NCBI GenBank assembly: GCA_900552975.1
Contig: UWSL01000084.1
Coordinates: 1 to 6,411 of the forward strand
DNA length: 6,411 bases
Source: an uncultured Mycoplasmatota bacterium
GTDB lineage: Bacteria; Bacillota_I; Bacilli_A; RF39; UBA660
Direction: 5' to 3'
Shown: piece by piece, positions 1-6,115 of the stretch
Numbering within the stretch: the first letter of the stretch is position 1
How the letters are laid out: each line of letters opens with the position of its first letter
Made by a program: the position numbers and the translations under genes
The notes under the pieces: generated by a model
Database searches by the model: none
Seen by the model: the letters and a program-made list of their open reading frames with translations, nothing else
What the model was told of the DNA's origin: nothing

Positions 1-613
1 GAGGAATGTTTTTTATTAAATTAGCTATATATGACATATCTCTATCGATACAAGAACTTTCATAGAAATTATTTTCTTTTAAACATATTTTATAATCAAT
101 TGTGCCTTTTTCGCTATAAGTAACGTTTTCTTCTTTAATTATATCCATCGAATTATAAATAAAATTAACACTTATAAAAAGGAAGAAGATACATAATAAA
201 GCATTTATAATTAGACGACTACGATATGAGAGATAGATTTTTTGTTTAGGGGTTGTATTAAATAGTTCGGCTTCTCTTTGACGTTGTGCTAATTCTTGAG
301 CTGATATTTTCTTTGTTTTCTTCTTTTTCTTCTTTTTTTTCTTAAGCTTGTCTTGATTTTCTAGTTGATTATTAGAAGTTACCATATTATTCGAATTATT
401 ATTTAAATTAGCTAACTTTGGTTCGGAATTGACTGCTTGATTGTTATTATTTTCTTTTTTAGAATTCATCTGTTTTTCTGTATTTTCTTTAAAGTTAGCG
501 GAATTATTTGATTCTTTCTTTTCATTTTGATTTAGCTGAGTATTTTTTATTTGGATATTTTGTTGATCTTTATTAGCTTGTTCATTTTGATTATTAGTCT
601 TGTTTGTTTCCAT
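1..613 (-). CDS. Unrecognised single-pass membrane protein with Lys/Asn-rich cytoplasmic tail (3' end outside window)
   Basis: I translated this by hand: 204 codons from ATG at 613 run open to the window edge, so the C-terminus is missing. The start is fixed by AAGGAGG at 621-627, seven bases upstream, which overlaps the stop of the signal peptidase gene; the two are surely co-transcribed. Residues 1-88 are low-complexity, rich in Asn, Gln, Lys and Glu. Residues 91-99 are nine consecutive lysines, followed by TKK. A short charged segment (about 105-132) leads into one hydrophobic helix at about 134-153. The rest is predicted to lie outside the cell by the positive-inside rule, and holds two cysteines (C177 and C188) around a KENNFYESS segment. 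There is no signal peptide, lipobox or catalytic motif that I recognise. The context suggests a role at the cell surface alongside the secreted protein and its peptidase, but the function is unknown. Confidence 0.85.
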   Translation of the reverse strand, partial: METNKTNNQNEQANKDQQNIQIKNTQLNQNEKKESNNSANFKENTEKQMNSKKENNNNQAVNSEPKLANLNNNSNNMVTSNNQLENQDKLKKKKKKKKKTKKISAQELAQRQREAELFNTTPKQKIYLSYRSRLIINALLCIFFLFISVNFIYNSMDIIKEENVTYSEKGTIDYKICLKENNFYESSCIDRDMSYIANLIKNIP

Positions 614-620
614 ATTTTAA

Positions 621-627
621 CCTCCTT
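621..627 (-). promoter_or_regulatory. Ribosome binding site of the unrecognised membrane protein gene
   Basis: AAGGAGG on the minus strand lies seven bases before ATG at 613 and overlaps the TAA stop (626-628) of the signal peptidase gene. The overlap indicates tight, possibly coupled, translation. Confidence 0.85.
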
Positions 628-1753
628 ACCAGCGTTCGTTTAGCCATATTGTCGGATAACCGATGGCTGGTATTTTATTTTTGACAGTGCCAATTATCAT
701 ATCAGGTGTTACTTTCCAGCCATCAACGTCATTATTGGCATCACCTTTGGTATATATAATAATCGTTTTATCTTTTTTAATTAAATCATTTATACGATGG
801 ACAATAACTTTACCACCATATTTGTAGGCGATAATTTCACCTTTTTCTAATTCATCTGCTTTAAATTGTTGATTTACAATGACAACATCACCTTTGTTTA
901 TATTAGGAACCATGGAACCAGTTGCAATAGCAACAGCATAATATTTAAAATAACCAGAGACAAAATATACTAGAGTAATAACAACAATTGCAAGAGGAAT
1001 ATATGGTAAGAATTGCTTTCTTCTTACTCTTTCAACATTTTTATTTACTCGATCAGTAGTAAACCATTTTTTTAATTTAAGCAAGGTAATAACTGGTAGA
1101 AGAAAAAAGATTATTGAATAAATATACTCATTTGGATTAGGAATGATTGGTAAAAGATAAGGATATAATTTTATAATTAATAAGTATATTAAGCATGGTT
1201 TAAAGCCAAAATGATAAGTTGTCCAAGAACATAAGATGTTTTCAGTAATTGAAGGGATAAAAGTTAATGCAATAAGTAAAAAAGTACTTTTAGAAAAAGA
1301 AAGACCACTTATGGCAAAAGCAATTGTATTATCAATAAAAATGAAAGTAATTGTCATTAAAATCATTAGGATTAGACTTTCACTCGATTTGGTAATTAAA
1401 GTATATCTTAAATATTCTTTTAGAATTATATATATTATTAGCGGTATAACAATATTTGTTAAGGCTTTAATTGTAAAATAATTATTAGTTTTGGCAAAGC
1501 CGATTACTAAACCACATAAGTAAAAAGTTAAGAAAAAGATTATTAAAGTAATAATTATTTCTAAACTAATATCTTTGCTATAGCGATGACGATCCTTTTC
1601 AAAGCCAAGAGTTATTTTAGTTATAATTAATAAAAGAAGAAGATATATAATTAGTGATATCGTATTAAATTGTTTAAGAAAAAAAGCATTAAAGGTGCAT
1701 AAAAAAATGGTAAAGAAAGATAAGATTAGTAATTTTATGTAACTTTTTTTCAT
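626..1753 (-). CDS. SipW/ER-type signal peptidase I (S26B) with polytopic N-terminal membrane domain
   Basis: Signal peptidase of the S26B (SipW, archaeal/ER) type, 375 residues, which cleaves signal peptides at the outer face of the membrane. The catalytic domain is at about 270-375. It has a GSMVP motif with nucleophile S280, a VHRI motif with H319 where bacterial type I enzymes have Lys, and a KGDANND stretch with D338 and D344. This Ser/His/Asp set is the S26B signature. Helix 249-267 anchors the domain. Ahead of it are about eight hydrophobic segments (near 6-26, 31-50, 63-86, 94-112, 126-147, 156-175, 186-205 and 210-227), which the roughly 190-residue Bacillus SipW lacks. I chose ATG 1753 because AAGGAGG precedes it. 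An in-frame ATG at 1795 has no ribosome binding site and lies in a hairpin. The gene sits between a probable substrate and an unknown membrane protein. Confidence 0.9.
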   Translation of the reverse strand: MKKSYIKLLILSFFTIFLCTFNAFFLKQFNTISLIIYLLLLLIITKITLGFEKDRHRYSKDISLEIIITLIIFFLTFYLCGLVIGFAKTNNYFTIKALTNIVIPLIIYIILKEYLRYTLITKSSESLILMILMTITFIFIDNTIAFAISGLSFSKSTFLLIALTFIPSITENILCSWTTYHFGFKPCLIYLLIIKLYPYLLPIIPNPNEYIYSIIFFLLPVITLLKLKKWFTTDRVNKNVERVRRKQFLPYIPLAIVVITLVYFVSGYFKYYAVAIATGSMVPNINKGDVVIVNQQFKADELEKGEIIAYKYGGKVIVHRINDLIKKDKTIIIYTKGDANNDVDGWKVTPDMIIGTVKNKIPAIGYPTIWLNERW

Positions 1754-1758
1754 AGGCA

Positions 1759-1765
1759 CCTCCTT
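1759..1765 (-). promoter_or_regulatory. Ribosome binding site that sets the signal peptidase start
   Basis: AAGGAGG on the minus strand, five bases before ATG at 1753. It decides in favour of this start over the in-frame ATG at 1795, which has no such site. Confidence 0.85.
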
Positions 1766-1770
1766 AAGAT

Positions 1771-1797
1771 AAATGACACAGTAAAACTGTGTCATTT
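1771..1797 (-). terminator. Perfect 11-bp hairpin between surface protein and signal peptidase genes
   Basis: AAATGACACAG and CTGTGTCATTT form a perfect 11-bp stem around a five-base loop. It begins six bases after the stop of the surface-protein gene and ends shortly before the ribosome binding site of the signal peptidase gene. Only a short, broken T-run follows (ATTTATCTT). I infer a partial terminator or an mRNA-stabilising 3' end that yields more of the abundant surface protein than of the peptidase. A full terminator is less likely, because no obvious promoter fits in the remaining gap. Confidence 0.65.
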
Positions 1798-1802
1798 AAA
1801 CA

Positions 1803-2456
1803 TTAATCAACTGAACTATAATTTAATGTTATATCACCAAATGAAACAGTAAAATCACCATCTGCTCTATCAGCGTCAGCTTGATATTCAATGGTAACAA
1901 CAACAGGTTCGCTGGTTGATTTTAATAGTGAATGATTAATTATACTAGCAGCACTACCAGTTGTTTCTGCTTCGTTACCAACTTTTACTTTAACAGAAAT
2001 TCCATTGCAGGCTTTTTGAACTAAGGCATCTGTTGTTCCTTCGCCAGCTGTACAAATTTTATTAGCTGTTTGACCAGTTACATTGCCATAGACAATACTT
2101 TTTAAATAAGCATCTAATTGACCTTTGTTAAAAGCGTAAAAACTGTAAACAACTTTTTGGCCTGGCTCTGTAAAAGTAGCTTTCAAATTTGAAATTGTTG
2201 GTTCATTAGTATTATCAATAGTAGCTTTAGAAGTAACTAAAGAATTTGGGGTAGCTATTGGTGTAATTTCATCAGTAACAACTTCAGTGTCGGAACTTGA
2301 AAAGTCAACATCGAAGGAACTTTTATCTGGGGTTACATCAGCAGCTGTTTGAATTTTCAAAGTATTTGAAAATGCCGCAAAACCAACTGATAATCCAACA
2401 ACTCCAACTATAAGAGCTAAAACCGCAATTATTTGTGCATTCCTATTTTTTTCCAT
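1803..2456 (-). CDS. TasA/camelysin-like secreted surface protein (probable SipW substrate)
   Basis: Secreted protein of 217 residues. A short basic start (MEKNRN) is followed by a hydrophobic segment at about 9-29 that ends GFAAFSNT. This resembles the FAFFSD-type cleavage region of SipW-dependent TasA and CalY/camelysin proteins, so cleavage near residues 28-30 is likely (inference). The mature part is Thr/Ser/Val-rich and looks like a beta-sandwich. It has a KATFTEPGQ segment at 92-100 and a conserved-looking end (RADGDF, then FGDITLNYSSVD). C135 and C150 could form a disulfide. No sortase motif or C-terminal anchor is present, so it is probably released or assembled on the surface. The gene immediately downstream encodes a SipW-type peptidase, which strongly supports the assignment. 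AGGAGG eight bases upstream fixes the start. Fibre, matrix or protease roles seen in relatives cannot be told apart here. Confidence 0.8.
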   Translation of the reverse strand: MEKNRNAQIIAVLALIVGVVGLSVGFAAFSNTLKIQTAADVTPDKSSFDVDFSSSDTEVVTDEITPIATPNSLVTSKATIDNTNEPTISNLKATFTEPGQKVVYSFYAFNKGQLDAYLKSIVYGNVTGQTANKICTAGEGTTDALVQKACNGISVKVKVGNEAETTGSAASIINHSLLKSTSEPVVVTIEYQADADRADGDFTVSFGDITLNYSSVD

Positions 2457-2464
2457 TTTTATAT

Positions 2465-2470
2465 CCTCCT
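2465..2470 (-). promoter_or_regulatory. Ribosome binding site of the surface-protein gene
   Basis: AGGAGG on the minus strand, eight bases before ATG at 2456. It is a full consensus Shine-Dalgarno, in keeping with a highly expressed product. Confidence 0.85.
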
Positions 2471-2480
2471 ATCATATTGG

Positions 2481-2509
2481 ATAATACCATATAATGTTAG
2501 TTTTTTCAA
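2481..2509 (-). promoter_or_regulatory. Sigma-A promoter of the surface-protein/signal-peptidase operon
   Basis: On the minus strand, TTGAAA (2509-2504) and TATTAT (2486-2481) are separated by exactly 17 bases. Transcription would start near 2475 and give a very short leader that goes straight into AGGAGG. This is close to the vegetative consensus and is the only strong promoter I find between ftsW and the operon. Confidence 0.7.
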
Positions 2510-2588
2510 TCAAAATTAAACATTAAATTTTTTAATTAGGTATATCTTTATTATTACCAAATTATTTCCTTTAATACCCAGAATTTTT

Positions 2589-2618
2589 GATAAATTTTAC
2601 TTATTATTAAAATTTATC
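2589..2618. repeat. Perfect 11-bp AT-rich inverted repeat upstream of the surface-protein promoter
   Basis: GATAAATTTTA at 2589-2599 and TAAAATTTATC at 2608-2618 are perfect inverted copies around an eight-base spacer. Neither strand shows a T-run after the stem, so it is not an ordinary intrinsic terminator. It lies about 80 bases upstream of the -35 box and could be an operator or a structure in the ftsW 3' transcript. The function is unknown. Confidence 0.5.
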
Positions 2619-2669
2619 AGCAGTATTTATAAAGTAACGACAGAAGTTTTATAAATATAACTATTTTGT

Positions 2670-2697
2670 TTAGTACTTTTCAAATTTTATGTACTAA
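2670..2697. repeat. Seven-bp inverted repeat (TTAGTAC / GTACTAA) just after ftsW
   Basis: TTAGTAC at 2670-2676 and GTACTAA at 2691-2697 flank a 14-base AT-rich spacer. It follows the putative terminator stem of ftsW. It may be part of a composite 3' structure, a protein-binding dyad, or chance in AT-rich DNA. Confidence 0.35.
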
Positions 2698-2699
2698 TT

Positions 2700-2728
2700 A
2701 AAAAGAATGAAATTACTTTTTATTCTTT
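2700..2728 (-). terminator. Weak putative terminator overlapping the ftsW stop codon
   Basis: Reading the minus strand, AAAGAAT (2728-2722) pairs with ATTCTTT (2708-2702), with a 13-base loop and a tail that completes a run of five T. The stem includes the last codons of ftsW and the first base of its stop. It has a single G-C pair, so termination is uncertain. Confidence 0.4.
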
Positions 2729-3799
2729 GGCAATACTTATGATTATACCAATTGAAATCATACTGACTAATAAGCTTGAACCTCCATAACTAATAAAAGG
2801 TAAGGTTATTCCAGTTGTAGGAAGTAAGCCACTTACAATTGCAATATTTAAAAGACCCTGAAAGACAAGACCGAAAGATAAACCAAAAGATAAATATTTA
2901 GCAAAGAGATCATATTGTGATAAAGATATTTTAATTGCATTATAGAAAAGACAAAGAAAAAGGAAAATTACGAAGAAACAACCAAGGAAACCAAATTCTT
3001 CACCGATGATACTAAAAATAAAATCAGTTTGGGGCTCTGGCAAATAAAAATTTTTTTGAATGGAATTACCATATCCGACTCCTAAAAGGCCATGAGGTCC
3101 GAGTGCATATAGACTTTGAATAATTTGAAAGCCGCTACCTAGTGGATCACTCCAAGGATTTAGATAAGCAGTAATTCTAGCAACACGATAAGGTGCTACT
3201 ATAATTAGTAAAATAATACCCACTAAACCTAACATACCTATTTTTACAAAAAAACTAAGATTGGGACCAGAAGAAAAAATCATAACAACTAAAGTACATA
3301 AAATAACTAGTGCAGTACCAAAATCTGGTTCCATCATAATTAATAAAAAGAAGATACTTATAATAAGAAAAAGTGGTAATATCCCCTTTCTAATATTTTT
3401 TATATCTTTATCGTTAGAAGATAAGTACTTGGCAGTAAATATAATTAAACCAAGTTTAGCAAATTCTGATGGTTGAATTCCTAAAGGACCAATACCAAAC
3501 CAACTTCGAGAACCATTTCTAACTTTACCAATTCCAGGTATTAAGACTAAAATTAATAAGATAAGACATAAAAGAATTAATTTATTAGCATTATTTCGAT
3601 AAAAAGAAATCGGTATTTTAGAAAGAATTTTAATGATTAGTAAACCAAATAGAAAAAAAACAACTTGAGATTTTATATATTTTAGGGGATCGTTGAATTT
3701 ATATTCTGCCCAAATATGACTAGCTGAATAAATCATTGTAATACCGAACATAATTAATGAAAGCATTGAAAAAAATAAGAAATATTTGTTTTTTTTCAT
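2720..3799 (-). CDS. ftsW: FtsW peptidoglycan glycosyltransferase (SEDS family)
   Basis: SEDS-family glycosyltransferase of 359 residues that polymerises lipid II into glycan strands at the division septum, normally with a class B penicillin-binding protein. It is polytopic, with about ten membrane segments. Family motifs appear in order: YSAS (24-27), NGSRSWFGIG through IQPSEFAK (95-115), MEPDFGTA (156-163), and LPEPQTDFIF with the expected catalytic D259 followed by IIGEEFG (264-270). GITLPFISYGGSS comes near the end (330-342). The PEPQTDFIFSIIGEEFG form and TTGITLPF favour FtsW (or sporulation SpoVE) over RodA. The start at 3799 has TAGGTGA at 3804-3810 behind it. It follows dacA by 67 bases but with a terminator between, so it needs its own promoter or read-through. 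The length is normal and no key residue is missing. Confidence 0.93.
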   Translation of the reverse strand: MKKNKYFLFFSMLSLIMFGITMIYSASHIWAEYKFNDPLKYIKSQVVFFLFGLLIIKILSKIPISFYRNNANKLILLCLILLILVLIPGIGKVRNGSRSWFGIGPLGIQPSEFAKLGLIIFTAKYLSSNDKDIKNIRKGILPLFLIISIFFLLIMMEPDFGTALVILCTLVVMIFSSGPNLSFFVKIGMLGLVGIILLIIVAPYRVARITAYLNPWSDPLGSGFQIIQSLYALGPHGLLGVGYGNSIQKNFYLPEPQTDFIFSIIGEEFGFLGCFFVIFLFLCLFYNAIKISLSQYDLFAKYLSFGLSFGLVFQGLLNIAIVSGLLPTTGITLPFISYGGSSLLVSMISIGIIISIAKE

Positions 3800-3824
3800 A
3801 AAATCACCTATTTAATTTTATTCG

Positions 3825-3832
3825 ATTTTATA
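3825..3832 (-). promoter_or_regulatory. Candidate -10 element for ftsW
   Basis: TATAAAAT on the minus strand lies in the 67-base gap between dacA and ftsW. No good -35 box sits 17 bases upstream; that position falls in the T-run of the dacA terminator. It is listed only because the terminator implies that ftsW needs a start site here. Confidence 0.3.
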
Positions 3833-3848
3833 AAAGTAATGAATAAAC

Positions 3849-3872
3849 AAAAAAAGACCTGATAAATCAGGT
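3849..3872 (-). terminator. Rho-independent terminator of dacA
   Basis: On the minus strand ACCTGA (3872-3867) pairs with TCAGGT (3862-3857) around a four-base loop, followed by C and seven T. The TGA stop codon of the carboxypeptidase is the end of the left arm. This is the clearest intrinsic terminator in the window. Confidence 0.8.
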
Positions 3873-5066
3873 ACGTTGACGGAACATTAAAATATTTAGA
3901 GTAAAAAGAAGAATTATGAAAAAGACAAAAAGAATAATAATAACTATTACAACTTTAGAGGGTTCTTCATATGGAAATATTTCGTCATTTAAATATACAT
4001 AATAACTTTTTAAGACTTCACCATCTAAAGTTATGTCAACATAACCTAAGATATCACCTTTCTTATATTCAGAATTTATTTCCTCAACTATTTTGGGTTC
4101 TACTTTAACACGTGAAGCTTCTTCATCATTTAAGAAAACAGAAACATCTTTATCGACATATGTTATATATTCACTTGTAGTACTTTCATCAACTTTTATT
4201 TTCTTTAATTCTTCTCCTTTTTTTAAAACTACACGATTTTCGTAATGATGATCTTTGATATATTGGTATACTTTATAAGAATCTAAAACATGAGTAGTTA
4301 GTTTTTCATTTAAGGCTGATTTGCAAGTGACAAGAATATAGTTTTGACCATCGATAGTAGATGTTGAAGCTAGTAATAGACCCGCTTCTGGAGTATAGCC
4401 TGATTTAGATCCTGTAATAAGATCAGGGTCTAAGCCATGATATTGAGCAAAAACTGGTGTATAGTTTTTAACTTCTAAACCAGTTGATAAAGTATAATTT
4501 TTAGTAGTAAATATTTTTTTAAAAGTAGAATTTTCTAAACATTTTCTTAATAAAACAGACATTTCACGAGCTGTCGAGACATTATTATCATCGCCACCAT
4601 ATGAATCCTCAAAGTGTGATTTAGTTAAACCTAATTTTTGAGCTTCATCATTCATTAAATTTTTAAAGTCATTAAGGGACCCACTGGTGTGATAAGCTAG
4701 ACTTTGAGCAGCATCGGCAGCGGAAAGAAGAATAAGAGCATATAAAAGATCAGTATAACTTACACGATCCCCTACTTTAATCCCTGCACAAGTAAAGCCT
4801 GCTAAGTTGGCAATGTCAGCTTCGGTAATAGTTACTTTGGTATTTAAGTCGTTAACATTATTTATAACAGCATACGCAGTCATTAGTTTAGTCAAGGAAG
4901 CCATAATTTCTACTTTGTCTTCATTTTTACCATAAATAAAGTCCCCTGTATCGGCATTTATTAAAGCGACTGAATCAGCTGTAACTTCAACAGGAAGAGC
5001 TAAAGCTTTTGTTACATTGAGAGGAATGAACAAAAAAAAGAATATTAAGATTAATTTTTTTATCAT
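3867..5066 (-). CDS. dacA: Serine-type D-Ala-D-Ala carboxypeptidase (peptidase S11, DacA/DacF type)
   Basis: Low-molecular-weight penicillin-binding protein of 399 residues that removes the terminal D-Ala from peptidoglycan stem pentapeptides outside the membrane. Signal peptide about 1-24. The S11 domain (about 29-265) has ASLTK with nucleophile S57 and K60, and the third motif KSG at 221-223 in GSKSGYTPEAG. The second motif, usually SxN, reads SAA (S115-A117) in LLSAADAAQ, so its Asn is replaced. Residues about 276-368 form a beta-rich C-terminal domain like the PBP5 C-terminal domain. A hydrophobic helix at 371-395 followed by RQRT anchors it, as a true membrane segment rather than an amphipathic tail. 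It has its own promoter and terminator, so it is probably monocistronic. The dacA versus dacF name is a convention here; the carboxypeptidase call is firm, the exact paralogue is not. Confidence 0.88.
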   Translation of the reverse strand: MIKKLILIFFFLFIPLNVTKALALPVEVTADSVALINADTGDFIYGKNEDKVEIMASLTKLMTAYAVINNVNDLNTKVTITEADIANLAGFTCAGIKVGDRVSYTDLLYALILLSAADAAQSLAYHTSGSLNDFKNLMNDEAQKLGLTKSHFEDSYGGDDNNVSTAREMSVLLRKCLENSTFKKIFTTKNYTLSTGLEVKNYTPVFAQYHGLDPDLITGSKSGYTPEAGLLLASTSTIDGQNYILVTCKSALNEKLTTHVLDSYKVYQYIKDHHYENRVVLKKGEELKKIKVDESTTSEYITYVDKDVSVFLNDEEASRVKVEPKIVEEINSEYKKGDILGYVDITLDGEVLKSYYVYLNDEIFPYEEPSKVVIVIIILFVFFIILLFTLNILMFRQRT

Positions 5067-5071
5067 TTTCT

Positions 5072-5080
5072 CACTTCCTA
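5072..5080 (-). promoter_or_regulatory. Ribosome binding site of dacA
   Basis: AGGAAGTGA on the minus strand lies five bases before ATG at 5066. It is a slightly imperfect Shine-Dalgarno that supports this start codon. Confidence 0.7.
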
Positions 5081-5091
5081 CTACTCTATTA

Positions 5092-5120
5092 ATTTTAGCA
5101 AATTTTCAAACTTTGTTCAA
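5092..5120 (-). promoter_or_regulatory. Sigma-A promoter of dacA with extended -10
   Basis: On the minus strand TTGAAC (5120-5115) and TAAAAT (5097-5092) are 17 bases apart. TGC directly before the -10 box makes an extended -10. Transcription would start near 5085, just ahead of the ribosome binding site. It lies immediately beyond the mraY terminator. Confidence 0.7.
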
Positions 5121-5124
5121 CCAT

Positions 5125-5148
5125 AAGAAAAAGCATCACTCGATGCTT
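5125..5148 (-). terminator. Terminator after mraY
   Basis: AAGCATC (5148-5142 on the minus strand) pairs with GATGCTT (5137-5131) around a four-base loop, followed by TTTCTT. With the two T of the stem this gives a run of five T. The stem starts inside the TAA stop of mraY. Confidence 0.7.
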
Positions 5149-6115
5149 AAATCCATATACCATATGTTATAGCAGCCATTGCAAGGAGAAGTCCAACTAC
5201 GTAAAATAGTTTTACAATATCTCTTTCAGACCATCCTAATTGCTCAAAATGATGATGCAATGGGGCCATTTTAAAGATTTTCTTCTTAAAATAAATAATT
5301 GAAATCATTTGGATTAAAGATGATAATGTTTCAACAACAAATACACCACCAACTAAAGCCAATGAAAGTTCATGTCTTGTTAAAATAGCAACTGCTGCTA
5401 AAGCTCCACCTAAAGCTAAGGAACCAGTATCGCCCATAAAGACTTTAGCTGGATTAGAGTTAAATGTTAGAAATCCTAGTAAAGAACCGACTAAGACAAA
5501 GCAGAATATTCCAACTTCTTGATATCCTTCCATCCAACGAGCATTCCATGCTAGAAGACCATAAGCCAAAAAAGCTATTAAAGAAAGACCACCAGCTAAA
5601 CCATCTAGGCCATCTGTAATATTAACAGCATTTGAAGTTCCAACTAATAAAAATAAAATAAATAAACCATACATCCATTTTAAATTAAGATCTAAGTTAA
5701 GGGATGAAATTTCCAAAGTTGGTTCTCCACCATTTACTATATAGATATAAAAGAACACTAAAGCGATAGCCATTTGACATAATAATTTGAATAAAATACT
5801 TAGACCAGCATTATTATGATATTTTATTTTTAAGAAGTCATCGATAAATCCCAGAACAGCATAAGCAATAAAAACAAAAATAATAATAAGAAGATTATAA
5901 GATATGTCTATACTACCTTTGAATTTTAAGAGCAATAAAGTAAAAATCGTTGGAAGAATAAAAATCAAACCACCTAAAGTTGGTGTCCCGTTTTTAGCTA
6001 GATGTCTTTCTCCTATCGTTTTACTTACATTCTGCCCCATCTTTAGCTTCTTTAATATAGGTATTAATATAAGCCCAGCAATTATTGATAGAATGAAACC
6101 TAACATCATAGCCAT
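5147..6115 (-). CDS. mraY: MraY phospho-N-acetylmuramoyl-pentapeptide transferase (5' end probably lost at a junction)
   Basis: Polytopic membrane enzyme that transfers phospho-MurNAc-pentapeptide from the UDP precursor to undecaprenyl phosphate, making lipid I. Counting from the ATG at 6115 (322 residues), family motifs are GERHLAKNGTPTLGG (35-49), the paired aspartates in FIDDFLK (D92, D93), NAVNITDGLDGLAGG (162-176), FMGDTGS (D229), and the HHH of APLHHHFEQLGW (287-289). All expected active-site residues are present and the length is near normal. The start is uncertain. ATGs at 6115, 6109 and 6106 all lack a Shine-Dalgarno, and the frame stays open upstream into a foreign HemD fragment. 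The native protein probably began several residues earlier, and those codons were replaced at the join. It ends in a terminator, so it is not co-transcribed with dacA. Confidence 0.93.
   Translation of the reverse strand: MAMMLGFILSIIAGLILIPILKKLKMGQNVSKTIGERHLAKNGTPTLGGLIFILPTIFTLLLLKFKGSIDISYNLLIIIFVFIAYAVLGFIDDFLKIKYHNNAGLSILFKLLCQMAIALVFFYIYIVNGGEPTLEISSLNLDLNLKWMYGLFILFLLVGTSNAVNITDGLDGLAGGLSLIAFLAYGLLAWNARWMEGYQEVGIFCFVLVGSLLGFLTFNSNPAKVFMGDTGSLALGGALAAVAILTRHELSLALVGGVFVVETLSSLIQMISIIYFKKKIFKMAPLHHHFEQLGWSERDIVKLFYVVGLLLAMAAITYGIWI

Noticed and set aside
1236..1481. Plus-strand open frame of 81 codons
   Set aside because: It is entirely antisense to the membrane domain of the signal peptidase gene and its product is a low-complexity I/K/V-rich string, as expected of a shadow frame.
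1754..1795. ATG at 1795 as the signal peptidase start
   Set aside because: It lies in the hairpin stem, has no Shine-Dalgarno and adds 14 residues that do not look like a membrane-protein start. ATG 1753 has AAGGAGG at the right distance.
2457..2719. Riboswitch or small RNA in the gap before the surface-protein gene
   Set aside because: The predicted transcript start near 2475 leaves almost no leader, and the dyads upstream lack the conserved cores of known riboswitch classes that I could recognise.
3261..3476. Plus-strand open frame of 71 codons
   Set aside because: It is antisense within ftsW, with no ribosome binding site and no recognisable protein features.
3867..3869. Possible alternative genetic code with TGA as tryptophan
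   Set aside because: The TGA ending dacA lies in a terminator stem with seven T after it, and tryptophans in the proteins are encoded by TGG, so the standard bacterial code fits.
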